Made by a program: the position numbers and the translations under genes
In this document: piece by piece, positions 30,757 to 40,545 of the stretch
How the letters are laid out: every line of letters starts with the position of its first letter
Position numbering within the stretch: the stretch's first letter is position 1
Origin: an uncultured Rhodobacterales bacterium
GTDB lineage: Bacteria; Pseudomonadota; Alphaproteobacteria; Rhodobacterales; Rhodobacteraceae
Reading direction: 5' to 3'
DNA: 64,000 nt
NCBI GenBank assembly: GCA_903845215.1
Contig: CAIMWI010000075.1
Location: forward strand, 62,001-126,000
Notes under the pieces: model-generated
The model's database searches: none
What the model was told of the DNA's origin: nothing
The model's input: only the letters and a program-made list of their open reading frames with translations

Positions 30757-31623
30757 TCAGGATGGCTTTAAGACCATAAAGGCGGGCCACGCCTCGGGGT
30801 CTGCCATGGTCTTGTCGCGGCAAAAGGCGTTGCAAAAGCCAAATCTGCGGCCGTTCATTTCTAGCACATGGGTCACGGATTGGCCTGAATAGGGGCAGGC
30901 AGTGTTTTCCGCCTGCGTGCCGCTGACAGCACGGGCTGCCAAAGCCTGCGGGCCGGGCCAAGGGCGCTGCGGCCAATCGCGGCGGTAAAAGTCTTGATCT
31001 GCTCCATCGACCTGCGCCATAGCCCGCCAGCGGCGAAAGGAGGGGTGGGCCAAATGGGCCTGCACATAGTCCATCGCCGGGGCGGACACGGGCAGGTTAT
31101 AGCCTGCAATGCGCGCGGCGATGGGGGCGAAAAAGGCATCAGCTGCCGAATAGTCGCCCGCAAGCCAAACCGCGCCTGTCTGCGCCTTGGCCCAAGCCCA
31201 GATGGTTTCCAGCCGCGCCAGATCGGCCAGAACCGCTTCGCCGGGCGCGCAATCGGTGTAGCTGACGCGCAGGTTCATCGGGCAATGGCTGCGCAGCGCG
31301 CCAAAGCCTGCGTGCATCTCGGCCGCCAGCACGCGCGCCACGGCCCGCGCCTTGGGCTCTTGCGGCCATATCCCCGCCTGCGGATGGCGCGAGGCGAGTT
31401 CTTCGGCGATGGCAATGGTTTCGGGCACCACAACCCCGTCGGGCGTGCGCATCGTGGGGGCCGTCTTGGCCGGAGGGTAATCGCGCAGCATATTGGGCAA
31501 CGCATCGCTGTAAAGCCGCGCCAGATGGGTCTTGACTGGAATGCCAAAGGCATCAAACAGCAGCCAGCCGCGCAGCGACCAACTGGAATAGGCACGGTCG
31601 CCGATCACAAGATCATAAGTCAT
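30757..31623 (-). CDS. Glutathione S-transferase-like protein with C-terminal Cys-rich domain
   Basis: N-terminal thioredoxin-like YDLVIGDRAYSSWSLRGWLLFDAFGIP; C-terminus CPYSGQSVTHVLEMNGRRFGFCNAFCRDKTMADPEAWPAFM. Confidence 0.82.
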   Translation of the reverse strand: MTYDLVIGDRAYSSWSLRGWLLFDAFGIPVKTHLARLYSDALPNMLRDYPPAKTAPTMRTPDGVVVPETIAIAEELASRHPQAGIWPQEPKARAVARVLAAEMHAGFGALRSHCPMNLRVSYTDCAPGEAVLADLARLETIWAWAKAQTGAVWLAGDYSAADAFFAPIAARIAGYNLPVSAPAMDYVQAHLAHPSFRRWRAMAQVDGADQDFYRRDWPQRPWPGPQALAARAVSGTQAENTACPYSGQSVTHVLEMNGRRFGFCNAFCRDKTMADPEAWPAFMVLKPS

Positions 31624-31638
31624 GCCGATGTCCTTCCC

Positions 31639-32205
31639 TTACAAACCAGCGTTAAATGCGTCGGGCAAACGCCCCTTCAAGACCATAGGCAAGCCCGCCA
31701 TCACCCCGACCACCAGGCCCGCCGCAGCCGCGATCTGTTGGTTCAGCCGCCCCTGATGGTCGCGAAAGGCGCGGGCGAGGGCGTTGTCGGGCACAATGCC
31801 CCAACCCACCTCGTTTGACACCACGACCACGGGGGCCTTGCAGGCCGTCAATGCCGCCAAAAGTGCGGCGCATTCTTGGCCCATGTCAGCCTCTGCCAGC
31901 AAAACATTGGTCAACCACAAGGTCGCGCAATCCAGCAAAACCACGTGATCGGCAGGCAGTGTGGCCAAAGTTGCCGCCACATCGCGGGGCACTTCGTGGG
32001 TGATCCAGTCTGCCCCGCGGTCACCTTGGTGGGCTGCGATGCGGGCGCGCATTTCGTCATCCCAAGCTTGGGCTGTGGCGATGTAATGGCGCGGTCGCCC
32101 GCTGGCAAAAACCAAACCTTCGGCCAGCCGCGATTTGCCCGACCGCGCGCCGCCCACAACCAAGCTTAGGCTTGGTAATTTTATGTCGTGTTGTGATCCA
32201 TTCAT
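31639..32205 (-). CDS. cobU: Adenosylcobinamide kinase/adenosylcobinamide-phosphate guanylyltransferase
   Basis: LVVGGARSGKSRLAEGL P-loop, VVSNEVGWGIVPDNALARAFRDHQGRLNQ. Confidence 0.93.
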   Translation of the reverse strand: MNGSQHDIKLPSLSLVVGGARSGKSRLAEGLVFASGRPRHYIATAQAWDDEMRARIAAHQGDRGADWITHEVPRDVAATLATLPADHVVLLDCATLWLTNVLLAEADMGQECAALLAALTACKAPVVVVSNEVGWGIVPDNALARAFRDHQGRLNQQIAAAAGLVVGVMAGLPMVLKGRLPDAFNAGL

Positions 32206-32223
32206 GGTTGGCGCCCGTAACAT
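32194..32223 (+). promoter_or_regulatory. Putative group-IV sigmaE (RpoE/ChrR-type) promoter upstream of rpoH2-like gene
   Basis: TGATCC (32194-32199), exactly 18-nt spacer, TAACAT (32218-32223), 63 bp upstream of the sigma-factor ATG. Confidence 0.65.
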
Positions 32224-32286
32224 ATTTAAAGAGTTCGGGCAAATGCCAAGCCCCGGATCGCCGTTGATCAATTTGGGACACCCACC

Positions 32287-33165
32287 ATGGCGCAAGAACA
32301 ATTCGCTGACATCCGGCTGACCACGAAAGCCCGCGCCGCCGCCCTGTTGGGGGCCGAGCAAGAGGCGGCCTTGGCCCGCGCGTGGCGCGACAACCGCGAT
32401 AAGGCGGCGTTGGATACTTTGATCACCGCTTATATGCGCTTGGCCCTGTCGATGGCCGCAAAGTTTCGCCGCTATGGGGCGGCCATGCCCGATCTTACGC
32501 AAGAAGCCGCCATGGGCCTGATGAAAGCCGCCGAAAAGTTCGACCCTGATCGTGGCGTGCGCTTTTCGACCTATGCGATGTTCTGGATCAAAGCGCAGTT
32601 GCAAGATTATGTGATGCGCAACTGGTCGATGGTGCGCACAGGGTCCACCACCTCGCAAAAGTCGCTGTTTTTCAATATGCGTCGGGTCGAGGCGCGCTTG
32701 GTGCGCGAAGCCGCCGCCGAAGGCCGTGTGCTGGAAGGCCAAGATCTGCGCGAGGCCGTGGCCATGGAACTGGGCGTGCCCTTGGGCGATGTGGCGATGA
32801 TGGATGGCAGGCTGTCGGGATCTGACGCCTCGCTGAACGCCACGCAGGCGTCGGATGAAGACGGGCGCGAATGGATCGACGTGCTGGAAGATGAATCGAC
32901 CCAAGCCGCCGACCGCTTTGCCAGCGCCCATGACCGCGCTGTTCTGCGCGATCACCTGACCTTTGCCTTGAACACGCTTTCCCCGCGTGAGCGGATGATC
33001 GTGCGCGAACGCCAACTGGTCGAAGCACCGCGCACGCTGGAATCCTTGGGGTTGGAACTGAAACTGTCCAAAGAGCGCATCCGCCAGCTTGAAGCCGCAG
33101 CCTTTGCCAAACTGCGCCGCGCGCTAGAAGCGCAAGGCGCATCCCCGCGCGAGTTTTTGCGCTAA
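32287..33165 (+). CDS. rpoH: RNA polymerase sigma-32 factor, RpoH2-like
   Basis: Sigma-70 region 2 FDPDRGVRFSTYAMFWIKAQLQDYVMRNWSMVR, RpoH box TSQKSLFFNMRR, region 4 ESLGLELKLSKERIRQLE. Confidence 0.93.
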   Translation: MAQEQFADIRLTTKARAAALLGAEQEAALARAWRDNRDKAALDTLITAYMRLALSMAAKFRRYGAAMPDLTQEAAMGLMKAAEKFDPDRGVRFSTYAMFWIKAQLQDYVMRNWSMVRTGSTTSQKSLFFNMRRVEARLVREAAAEGRVLEGQDLREAVAMELGVPLGDVAMMDGRLSGSDASLNATQASDEDGREWIDVLEDESTQAADRFASAHDRAVLRDHLTFALNTLSPRERMIVRERQLVEAPRTLESLGLELKLSKERIRQLEAAAFAKLRRALEAQGASPREFLR

Positions 33166-33238
33166 CCCGCCGGCCTATACGCCAAGGGTTGAGTTCGCGC
33201 GGCGCGGCCCGTAACCTTGCGCCATCCAAGGGGGCCTT

Positions 33239-34438
33239 ATGCTAACGGGCAAACGCGTACTTTTGATCATCGGCGGCGGGATTGCTGCTTATAAAACCCT
33301 GTCGCTGATCCGGCTTCTGCGCGGTCAGGGCTGTGCTGTCACACCCGTGCTGACGCAAGCTGGAGCGCAGTTTGTGACACCCTTGTCAGTCTCTGCTCTA
33401 GCAGGTCAAAAGGTGCACAACGCCCTGTTTGATCTGACAGAAGAGGCCGAGATGGGCCATATCGAACTGTCGCGCAGTGCCGATCTGATCGTGGTCGCCC
33501 CTGCCACAGCGGATTTGATGGCCAAGATGGCGGCGGGCCGCGCTGATGATCTGGCGTCAACCTTGCTTTTGGCGACCGACACGCCCGTACTTCTGGCCCC
33601 CGCTATGAATGTGCGCATGTGGCAACACCCCGCCACCCAGCGCAATCTGGCCACCCTGCGCGATGACGGCATCCGCTTTGTCGGCCCAGACGAGGGCGAG
33701 ATGGCCTGCGGCGAGCATGGCCCCGGCCGCATGGCCGAACCCGGGGCGATCTTGGCCGCGATCCGCGCGATGCTGGTGCAGGGGCCGCTGGCGGGGCAGC
33801 ATGTGATTGTCACCTCTGGCCCCACACACGAGGCGATTGATCCGGTGCGCTACATCGCCAACCGCTCGTCCGGCGCGCAAGGTTCTGCGATTGCGGCGGC
33901 TTTGCGCGATCTGGGCGCATCGGTGACCTTTGTGACGGGGCCCGCCACGGTTCCCCCACCAGACGGCGTGCGGGTGGTGGCGGTGGAAACGGCTCAAGAA
34001 ATGCTCGCAGCGGTCGAGGCGGTTTTGCCCGCAAGAGCGGCTGTTTTTGCCGCAGCCGTGGCGGATTGGCGGGTGGAAAATGCCTCGACCTCGAAGGTCA
34101 AAAAAGACGGCAGCGGCCAAGCCCCCGCGCTGCGGTTTGTCGAAAATCCTGACATTTTGGCGACGATTTCGCGCGGTGACAGCCGCCCCGCCTTGGTGGT
34201 GGGCTTTGCCGCTGAAACCGATGACGTGCTGGCCCATGCCCGCGCCAAACGCCTGCGCAAGGGCTGTGACTGGATCGTGGCCAACGATGTCTCTCCCCAC
34301 ACCGGCATCATGGGCGGGTCGGAAAACAGCGTGACCTTGATCACCGCCACGGGCGAGGAAACGTGGCCCCGCATGGCCAAAGAGGATGTCGCGGCGAAGT
34401 TGGCGGCGCGCATTGCTCAGGCCTTGCAGCATGAGTGA
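33239..34438 (+). CDS. coaBC: Bifunctional phosphopantothenoylcysteine decarboxylase/phosphopantothenate-cysteine ligase
   Basis: [49 protein letters not shown]. Confidence 0.95.
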   Translation: MLTGKRVLLIIGGGIAAYKTLSLIRLLRGQGCAVTPVLTQAGAQFVTPLSVSALAGQKVHNALFDLTEEAEMGHIELSRSADLIVVAPATADLMAKMAAGRADDLASTLLLATDTPVLLAPAMNVRMWQHPATQRNLATLRDDGIRFVGPDEGEMACGEHGPGRMAEPGAILAAIRAMLVQGPLAGQHVIVTSGPTHEAIDPVRYIANRSSGAQGSAIAAALRDLGASVTFVTGPATVPPPDGVRVVAVETAQEMLAAVEAVLPARAAVFAAAVADWRVENASTSKVKKDGSGQAPALRFVENPDILATISRGDSRPALVVGFAAETDDVLAHARAKRLRKGCDWIVANDVSPHTGIMGGSENSVTLITATGEETWPRMAKEDVAAKLAARIAQALQHE

Positions 34439-34904
34439 GGCCCCCTTGATCCAGATTCTGTGGGAAGATTGGGCCGACCAGACCCTGCCCTTGCCCGCCT
34501 ATGAAACGGCAGGGGCTGCGGGGGCTGATCTGCGCGTGAACCTTCGGCCCGAGGACCGCGCTTTGGGCCTTGTGCTGGAACCCATGGCGCGGGCTATTTT
34601 TCCAACGGGCCTGCGGATTGAAATCCCAGCGGGATACGAGGTGCAAATCCGCCCCCGCTCTGGCCTTGCGGCCAAGTTTGGCCTGACCATCCCCAATGCC
34701 CCCGGCACGATTGACAGCGATTATCGCGGGCCTTTGGGGGTGATTTTGGCCAACCTTGGGGCTGACCCTTACACCGTTCGCCACGGCGAGCGGATCGCGC
34801 AAATGGTGGTGGCCCCCGTGGTGCAGGCGCGCTTTAGCGTGGTGCAAGCCTTGGGCCAAACCGCGCGCGGCGATGGCGGCTTTGGCTCTACGGGCCGCCA
34901 ATGA
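34431..34904 (+). CDS. dut: dUTP diphosphatase
   Basis: [44 protein letters not shown]. Confidence 0.96.
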   Translation: MSEAPLIQILWEDWADQTLPLPAYETAGAAGADLRVNLRPEDRALGLVLEPMARAIFPTGLRIEIPAGYEVQIRPRSGLAAKFGLTIPNAPGTIDSDYRGPLGVILANLGADPYTVRHGERIAQMVVAPVVQARFSVVQALGQTARGDGGFGSTGRQ

Positions 34905-35938
34905 TCGGGATTTTGCTTTTGATGGCAGGGCTTTGGGGCTTGGGCGCGGTGTTTCGCACCCCACGCCGCGCGCGCCTGTGGGCGATGGCGGTGCTTTGGG
35001 CTGCTGTGGGTTTGGGCTTGGCCGCGCTGCCCGCAGGCCACCCGCTGCGCACGGTTTTGGGCGAGGATCTGCGGGTTTGGGGGGCTTTGACGCTGCTGGC
35101 TCTTTTGGGCTTGGGCTATGGGCTGCTTGTGTCGCGCCTGAAGGCACGGGCAGAGTCTACTCAGCCCAAAGCCCCGACCACCCCCGCCTTTTCGTCCGAA
35201 GAGCTGAACCGCTATGCCCGCCACATTATGCTGCGCGAAATCGGCGGGCCGGGGCAAAAGGCGCTGAAAAATGCGCGGGTTTTGGTGATCGGGGCGGGGG
35301 GCCTTGGCTCTCCGGCGCTGTTGTACTTGGCTGCGGCGGGGGTGGGCTGCATCGGGGTCATGGACGGTGATGTCGTCGATGCCAGCAATTTGCAACGCCA
35401 GATTATCCATAAGGACAAGGGCATCGGCCTTGCCAAGGTGCAATCGGCGCGCGAAGCTATTCTTGATCTGAACCCCTATGTCACCGTGCGCCCCTATCAG
35501 CGCAGGTTTGAGGACCAGACGGCATCAGTGCTGCAAGACTATGATCTGGTGCTGGACGGATCCGATAATTTTGACACCCGCTATCTGGTCAACAAGAAGG
35601 CCGCACAGGCAGGTGTGCCGCTGATCTCGGCCGCGATCACCCAGTGGGAGGGGCAGATCTCGCTGTATGATCCTGCCCACGGCACCCCCTGCTACGAATG
35701 CATCTTCCCCGACCGCCCCGCGCCGGGCCTTGTGCCCACCTGTGCCGAGGCAGGTGTCGCCGCCCCTTTGCCTGGGGTAATCGGCGCCATGATGGCGATG
35801 GAGGCTGTTAAACACCTTACCGGCGCGGGTCTAACCCTGCGCGGGCGCTTGCTGATCCATGACGCGCTTTACGCCGAAACGCGGGTGATCGAAATCACCC
35901 GCCGCCCCGACTGCGCTGTGTGTGGTGCGCACCAATAA
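34901..35938 (+). CDS. Molybdopterin-synthase adenylyltransferase/ThiF-family protein with N-terminal TM extension
   Basis: [57 protein letters not shown]. Confidence 0.92.
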   Translation: MIGILLLMAGLWGLGAVFRTPRRARLWAMAVLWAAVGLGLAALPAGHPLRTVLGEDLRVWGALTLLALLGLGYGLLVSRLKARAESTQPKAPTTPAFSSEELNRYARHIMLREIGGPGQKALKNARVLVIGAGGLGSPALLYLAAAGVGCIGVMDGDVVDASNLQRQIIHKDKGIGLAKVQSAREAILDLNPYVTVRPYQRRFEDQTASVLQDYDLVLDGSDNFDTRYLVNKKAAQAGVPLISAAITQWEGQISLYDPAHGTPCYECIFPDRPAPGLVPTCAEAGVAAPLPGVIGAMMAMEAVKHLTGAGLTLRGRLLIHDALYAETRVIEITRRPDCAVCGAHQ

Positions 35939-35945
35939 GGTGCAT

Positions 35946-36740
35946 TTAGCCGATCTTGTAGCTAGACGCCGTCACCCCGCCAAAAACATTGGCGTCGTGA
36001 TAGACCCTCACAGCCACCTCATCCTCTGCGGCGCCCAAGGCGGCAAACAGCGGCACAAGGTGGTCTTCCTGCGCGTGGCAGGTGCGGGCATAGGGTGCGC
36101 TTTCCCAGTTCATAAGGGCTTGGGTGCGTGCCTGACCTGTCTTGGCCATAGCATCGTCCAACCACGCATCAAAGGCGGCCGAGGGCACCTTGGCCCCCGG
36201 CCCGAACAGGCGCAGGTTGTGGTAGCTTAGACCCGATCCCACGATCAAAACCCCCTCATCGCGCAAAGGGGCCAGCGCGCGGCCAAGGGCGAAATGGGCC
36301 GCCGGATCGTAGCCGTGTTGCAACGAGACTTGGTAAATCGGCACATCGGCCTTGGGATACATAACATAGGCGGGGGCGAAGGTGCCGTGATCAAAGCCGC
36401 GTTTGGCATCTACGCTCACGGGCAGGCCCGCCGATTTGATAAGCTCTGCCGTGCGCTGGGCGATCTGCGGGGCACCGGGGGCGGGGTAGACGATCTGATA
36501 GGTTTCAGGCGGAAAGCCGCCGTAATCATACAGCATCCCGGGGGCGGGCGATGTCATGACAGCAAAGTTGTCCGCCTCCCAATGGCCCGAGATCATGCAG
36601 ATGGCTTTGGGTACCGTGCCAATCTCGGACGGCATCCGCGCCAGCGACACCTCAAGGCTGGGCAGCATCTGGCGCATATTGGGGATCCAAGGCCAAGGCC
36701 CGCCGCCGTGCGAGATGAAATAGGTGGGAAGTCGGGCCAT
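35946..36740 (-). CDS. DODA-type extradiol aromatic ring-opening dioxygenase (YgiD-like)
   Basis: YFISHGGGPWPW, ISGHWE, YDYGGFPPETYQI, FDHGTFAP. Confidence 0.9.
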   Translation of the reverse strand: MARLPTYFISHGGGPWPWIPNMRQMLPSLEVSLARMPSEIGTVPKAICMISGHWEADNFAVMTSPAPGMLYDYGGFPPETYQIVYPAPGAPQIAQRTAELIKSAGLPVSVDAKRGFDHGTFAPAYVMYPKADVPIYQVSLQHGYDPAAHFALGRALAPLRDEGVLIVGSGLSYHNLRLFGPGAKVPSAAFDAWLDDAMAKTGQARTQALMNWESAPYARTCHAQEDHLVPLFAALGAAEDEVAVRVYHDANVFGGVTASSYKIG

Positions 36741-36897
36741 GGGGGACTCCTTTCAAGCTATGGCATAAATGGCCCTGCGTGTGGCCACGCACAAGGTGCA
36801 GCCTTGCAACCTAACTGTGCAGCGCTGCAGAGGGCTTGCCCCCGCCCCCGTGAAGCGGCCATAGTCGCTCATCGCTTCGTGACAGGGAGATCACAGA

Positions 36898-37683
36898 ATG
36901 AAACTTGCATCCCTTTTGGCCGGCCTTGCGCTGACCACCTTTGCCACCGATGCCATGGCCGACGCCTTGCCCGATATGGCAGGCAAAGAGATTACCATCG
37001 TGACCGAAAACGCCTATCCGCCCTTGCAGTTCCTTGACAAGGACGGCGTGGCCATCGGCTGGGAATATGACGCCATCGCCGAAATGGCCAAGCGGCTGAA
37101 CATGACGGTGAAATACGAGACGATTTCATGGGATGCCATGATCCCCGCCGTCTCGGAAGGCCAGTTTGACATGGGCATGACGGGCATCACCATCACAGAC
37201 GAGCGCAAGGGCATGGTCGACTTTTCCGACGCTTACATGCGCTCGCAAAGCGTTATGATGGTGCGCGGCGATGAAAGCCGCTTTGGCGACGCCAAGTCTT
37301 TCGCTGCAGACGACACACTGCTGATCGGCGCGCAGGCGGGTACGACACCCTTCTACACCGCCGTCTACGAAGTGCTGGACGGCAACGAAGCCAACCCGCG
37401 AATCAAGCTTTTCGAAACCTTTGGCACCAGTGTCGAGGCGTTAAAGGCGGGCGATGTGGATATGGTGCTGACCGATATGACGGCGGGTCAGGGCTATGTT
37501 GCAGCCTCCGAAGGCAAACTGAAGCTGGTGGGCGAGCCTTTGGGCACGGAAGATTTCGGCTTTATCTTCCCCAAAGGGTCAGACCTTGCTGCGCCGATGA
37601 ATGCGGCGATTGCGGCACTTATTGCGGACGGCACCTTGGACGCGCTGAACAAGAAGTGGTTTCTTGACTACAAGATGAACTGA
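36898..37683 (+). CDS. Polar amino-acid-type ABC transporter substrate-binding protein
   Basis: Signal peptide, ENAYPPLQFLDKDGVAIGWEYDAIAEMAKRLN. Confidence 0.9.
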   Translation: MKLASLLAGLALTTFATDAMADALPDMAGKEITIVTENAYPPLQFLDKDGVAIGWEYDAIAEMAKRLNMTVKYETISWDAMIPAVSEGQFDMGMTGITITDERKGMVDFSDAYMRSQSVMMVRGDESRFGDAKSFAADDTLLIGAQAGTTPFYTAVYEVLDGNEANPRIKLFETFGTSVEALKAGDVDMVLTDMTAGQGYVAASEGKLKLVGEPLGTEDFGFIFPKGSDLAAPMNAAIAALIADGTLDALNKKWFLDYKMN

Positions 37684-37684
37684 C

Positions 37685-38473
37685 TTGGCGCAGAAGAAAG
37701 ACGAGGACTTCCCTTGGTGGCTGGTGATCCTAGGGGTCACCGGCCTTTGGATGGGGTACGAGGTTTGGGCCTCGTCCATCTATGCCCAAGTGATGACGAC
37801 TTTGGTCAAGGGCATTCAGGTCACGGTGGCGGTGACGCTGGTGGCCTATGGGGCGGCTTGCGCCTTGGGGCTTGGCTTGGCCGTGGCGGGGCTGTCGCGC
37901 TATGTCGTGCTGCGGCAAGCGGCGCGGATCTGGATCGAGGTGATCCGCGGCGTGCCGATGATGGTGTTGCTGCTGTATGTGGCCTTTGTTGTCGCCCCCG
38001 CCATGGTTTACGCATGGAACTGGGCCGCTGGCTGGCTGGGGGCCGACCCCATCAGCGCGCGTGACTTTCCCCTGATCGCGCGGGCAGTCTTGGCGCTGAC
38101 CTTGGCCTATTCAGCCTTTCTGGCCGAGATTTTCCGTGCGGGCCTGCAAGCCGTTGACAAGGGCCAGATCGAAGCTGCCATGTCGCTGGGCCTGTCAGGC
38201 TGGCAAAGGTTTCGCCACATCGTCTTTCCGCAAGCCTTTCGCATGATCTTGCCGCCCTTGGGCAATGATTTTGTGGCGATGGTGAAAGATTCCTCGCTGG
38301 TGTCGATCTTGGGCGTGGCGGATATCACGCAACTGGGCAAGGTGCAGGCGGCCGGGAATTTTCGCTATTTTGAAACCTATAACATGGTGGCTCTGCTATA
38401 CCTTGTCATGACGATCAGCCTAAGCCTTGGCTTGCGCCGGATCGAGGCGCGGTTGAAACTGCACACCAAATAG
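37685..38473 (+). CDS. Polar amino-acid ABC transporter permease
   Basis: EVIRGVPMMVLLLYVAF...AVLALTLAYSAFLAEIFRAGLQAVDKGQIEAAMSLG; TTG start. Confidence 0.9.
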   Translation: MAQKKDEDFPWWLVILGVTGLWMGYEVWASSIYAQVMTTLVKGIQVTVAVTLVAYGAACALGLGLAVAGLSRYVVLRQAARIWIEVIRGVPMMVLLLYVAFVVAPAMVYAWNWAAGWLGADPISARDFPLIARAVLALTLAYSAFLAEIFRAGLQAVDKGQIEAAMSLGLSGWQRFRHIVFPQAFRMILPPLGNDFVAMVKDSSLVSILGVADITQLGKVQAAGNFRYFETYNMVALLYLVMTISLSLGLRRIEARLKLHTK

Positions 38474-38519
38474 GGGGCCAGCCCCCTAACCCCCGGGATA
38501 TTTGGGCACATATGAAAGG
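38471..38519 (+). repeat. Dispersed intergenic repeat, copy E (hairpin TAGGGGGC-CA-GCCCCCTA plus GGGATATTTGGGCACATATGAAAGG)
   Basis: Same 3' module as copy F; the hairpin starts on the permease stop codon. Confidence 0.65.
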
Positions 38520-38526
38520 CATAAAG

Positions 38527-40545
38527 ATGAGCAATCCTTTGTTGCAGCTGTGGGATACGCCTTTCGGCCTTCCGCCCTTTGGGCAGATCGTCGATGCCGA
38601 ATTCGCCCCCGCCTTTGATGTGGCCTTGGCCGAGGCGCGCGCGCGCGTGGCAGAGATTGCGCATGATCCGGCAGAGCCGAGTTTTGCCAATGTGATTGAG
38701 GCCTTGGAGTTGAGCGAAGAGACGCTCTCGCGGGTCAGCGGGGTGTTTTACAACCTGACCGGTGCTGACAGCACCCCCGCGCGCGAGGATTTGCAAAGTG
38801 CCATGGCCCCGAAGCTGTCGGCCTATGCGTCCGAGATCACCAACAACCGCGCCTTGTTTGGCCGGATCGAGGCCCTTTGGCAGGCGCGTGACACGCTGGG
38901 GTTAGAGCCCGAGCAGGCGCGGGTTTTGGATCTGTATCGGCGCATGTTTGTACGGTCGGGCGCTTTGCTGGAGGGGGCGGCGTCAGCCCGCCTGACGGAT
39001 GTGAAATCGCGCCTTGCCGTCTTGGGCACGCAGTTCAGCCAGAACCTGTTGGCTGATGAGCGTGCCTGGGTGATGCCCTTGGCCGAGGCGGATTTGGCTG
39101 GTCTGCCCGCCTTTGTCATCGCCGCAGCGCGGGCGGCGGGCGCGGAAAAGGGGGCGGGCGGACCGGTGGTCACGCTGTCACGGTCCATCATCGTGCCGTT
39201 CTTGCAATTCTCGCCCCGCCGCGATCTGCGGCAAAGGGCCTATGAGGCGTGGGTGCAGCGCGGGGCCAATGGCGGGGCGACAGACAACCGCGCCATTGCT
39301 GCCGAAACCCTGCGGCTGCGCGAAGAGCGCGCCAAACTTCTGGGCTACGCGAGTTTCGCCGATTACAAGCTGGAACCGGAAATGGCCAAAACCCCCGCCC
39401 GTGTGCGCGATTTGTTGATGCGCGTTTGGGAACCGGCCAAGCGCAAGGCGCTGGGCGACAGTGCTGTGCTGGAAGCCATGCTGCACGTAGACGGCATCAC
39501 AGGCCCGCTAGAGGCATGGGATTGGCGCTATTATTCCGAAAAGCGCCGCTTGGCTGAGCATGATTTGGACGAGGCGGTCTTGAAGCCCTACCTTGGGCTA
39601 GAGGCGATGCTGAGCGCGATGTTTGACTGTGCCACGCGCCTGTTCGGGCTGGAATTTGCCCCGTTAGATGTGCCGCTTTACCACCCTGATTGCCGCGCTT
39701 GGGAGGTGACACGGCAGGGCCGCCACATCGCCGTCTTTGTCGGCGATTACTATGCGCGGGGATCAAAACGCTCTGGCGCGTGGTGTTCGGATATCCGCGC
39801 GCAGCGGCGTTTGGGGGGCGTTCAGCGGCCGATCGTGGTGAATGTGTGCAACTTTGCCAAGGGCGATCCGTGCCTGCTGTGTTACGACGATGCGCGCACG
39901 CTGTTTCACGAATTCGGCCATGCCTTGCATCAGATGCTGTCGGATGTGACCTATGGCTTCATCTCGGGCACCAGTGTGGCGCGCGATTTTGTCGAACTGC
40001 CCAGCCAGCTTTACGAACACTGGCTGGACGTGCCCGAGGTCTTGGAAAAGCACGCCCGCCATTACCAGACGGGTGCGCCCATGCCTGCCGATCTGCTGCA
40101 CCGCTTGCTTGCGGCGGGCACCTATGATCAGGGCTTTGCCACGGTGGAGTTTGTGTCTTCGGCCATGGTCGATCTGGCGTTTCACGAGGGGGCGGCCCCC
40201 GCCGATCCGATGCAAAAACAGGCCGAGGTTTTGGCAGGCCTTGGCATGCCCCGCGCCATCAGAATGCGTCACGCCACCCCGCATTTCGCCCATGCGATGT
40301 CGGGCGATGGGTATAGCTCGGGCTATTACAGCTATATGTGGTCAGAGGTGATGGACGCCGACGCCTTTGCCGCCTTTGAAGAAACCGGCGATCCGTTTGA
40401 CCCCGCCACCGCCGCGCGGCTGGAAAAGTTCATCCTGTCGGCGGGCGGGTCTGAGGAGGCCGAGGTACTATACACCCACTTTCGCGGCAAGATGCCGGGG
40501 GTGGAACCTTTGCTGAAAGGCCGCGGGTTGTTAGAGGCCGTCTAA
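38527..40545 (+). CDS. M3-family zinc metallopeptidase (oligopeptidase/dipeptidyl carboxypeptidase type)
   Basis: TLFHEFGHALHQML HExxH motif; alternative upstream ATG at 38512 inside repeat copy E. Confidence 0.94.
   Translation: MSNPLLQLWDTPFGLPPFGQIVDAEFAPAFDVALAEARARVAEIAHDPAEPSFANVIEALELSEETLSRVSGVFYNLTGADSTPAREDLQSAMAPKLSAYASEITNNRALFGRIEALWQARDTLGLEPEQARVLDLYRRMFVRSGALLEGAASARLTDVKSRLAVLGTQFSQNLLADERAWVMPLAEADLAGLPAFVIAAARAAGAEKGAGGPVVTLSRSIIVPFLQFSPRRDLRQRAYEAWVQRGANGGATDNRAIAAETLRLREERAKLLGYASFADYKLEPEMAKTPARVRDLLMRVWEPAKRKALGDSAVLEAMLHVDGITGPLEAWDWRYYSEKRRLAEHDLDEAVLKPYLGLEAMLSAMFDCATRLFGLEFAPLDVPLYHPDCRAWEVTRQGRHIAVFVGDYYARGSKRSGAWCSDIRAQRRLGGVQRPIVVNVCNFAKGDPCLLCYDDARTLFHEFGHALHQMLSDVTYGFISGTSVARDFVELPSQLYEHWLDVPEVLEKHARHYQTGAPMPADLLHRLLAAGTYDQGFATVEFVSSAMVDLAFHEGAAPADPMQKQAEVLAGLGMPRAIRMRHATPHFAHAMSGDGYSSGYYSYMWSEVMDADAFAAFEETGDPFDPATAARLEKFILSAGGSEEAEVLYTHFRGKMPGVEPLLKGRGLLEAV

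Noticed and set aside
30747-30774. TGATCC...TAAGA as another sigmaE promoter
   Set aside because: Spacer is 16 nt rather than 18 and it lies within the 3' end of the GST gene.
32206-33015. N-terminal extension of the 458-aa minus-strand ORF containing cobU
   Set aside because: The extension is antisense to rpoH2; CobU homology begins at the internal ATG at 32205.
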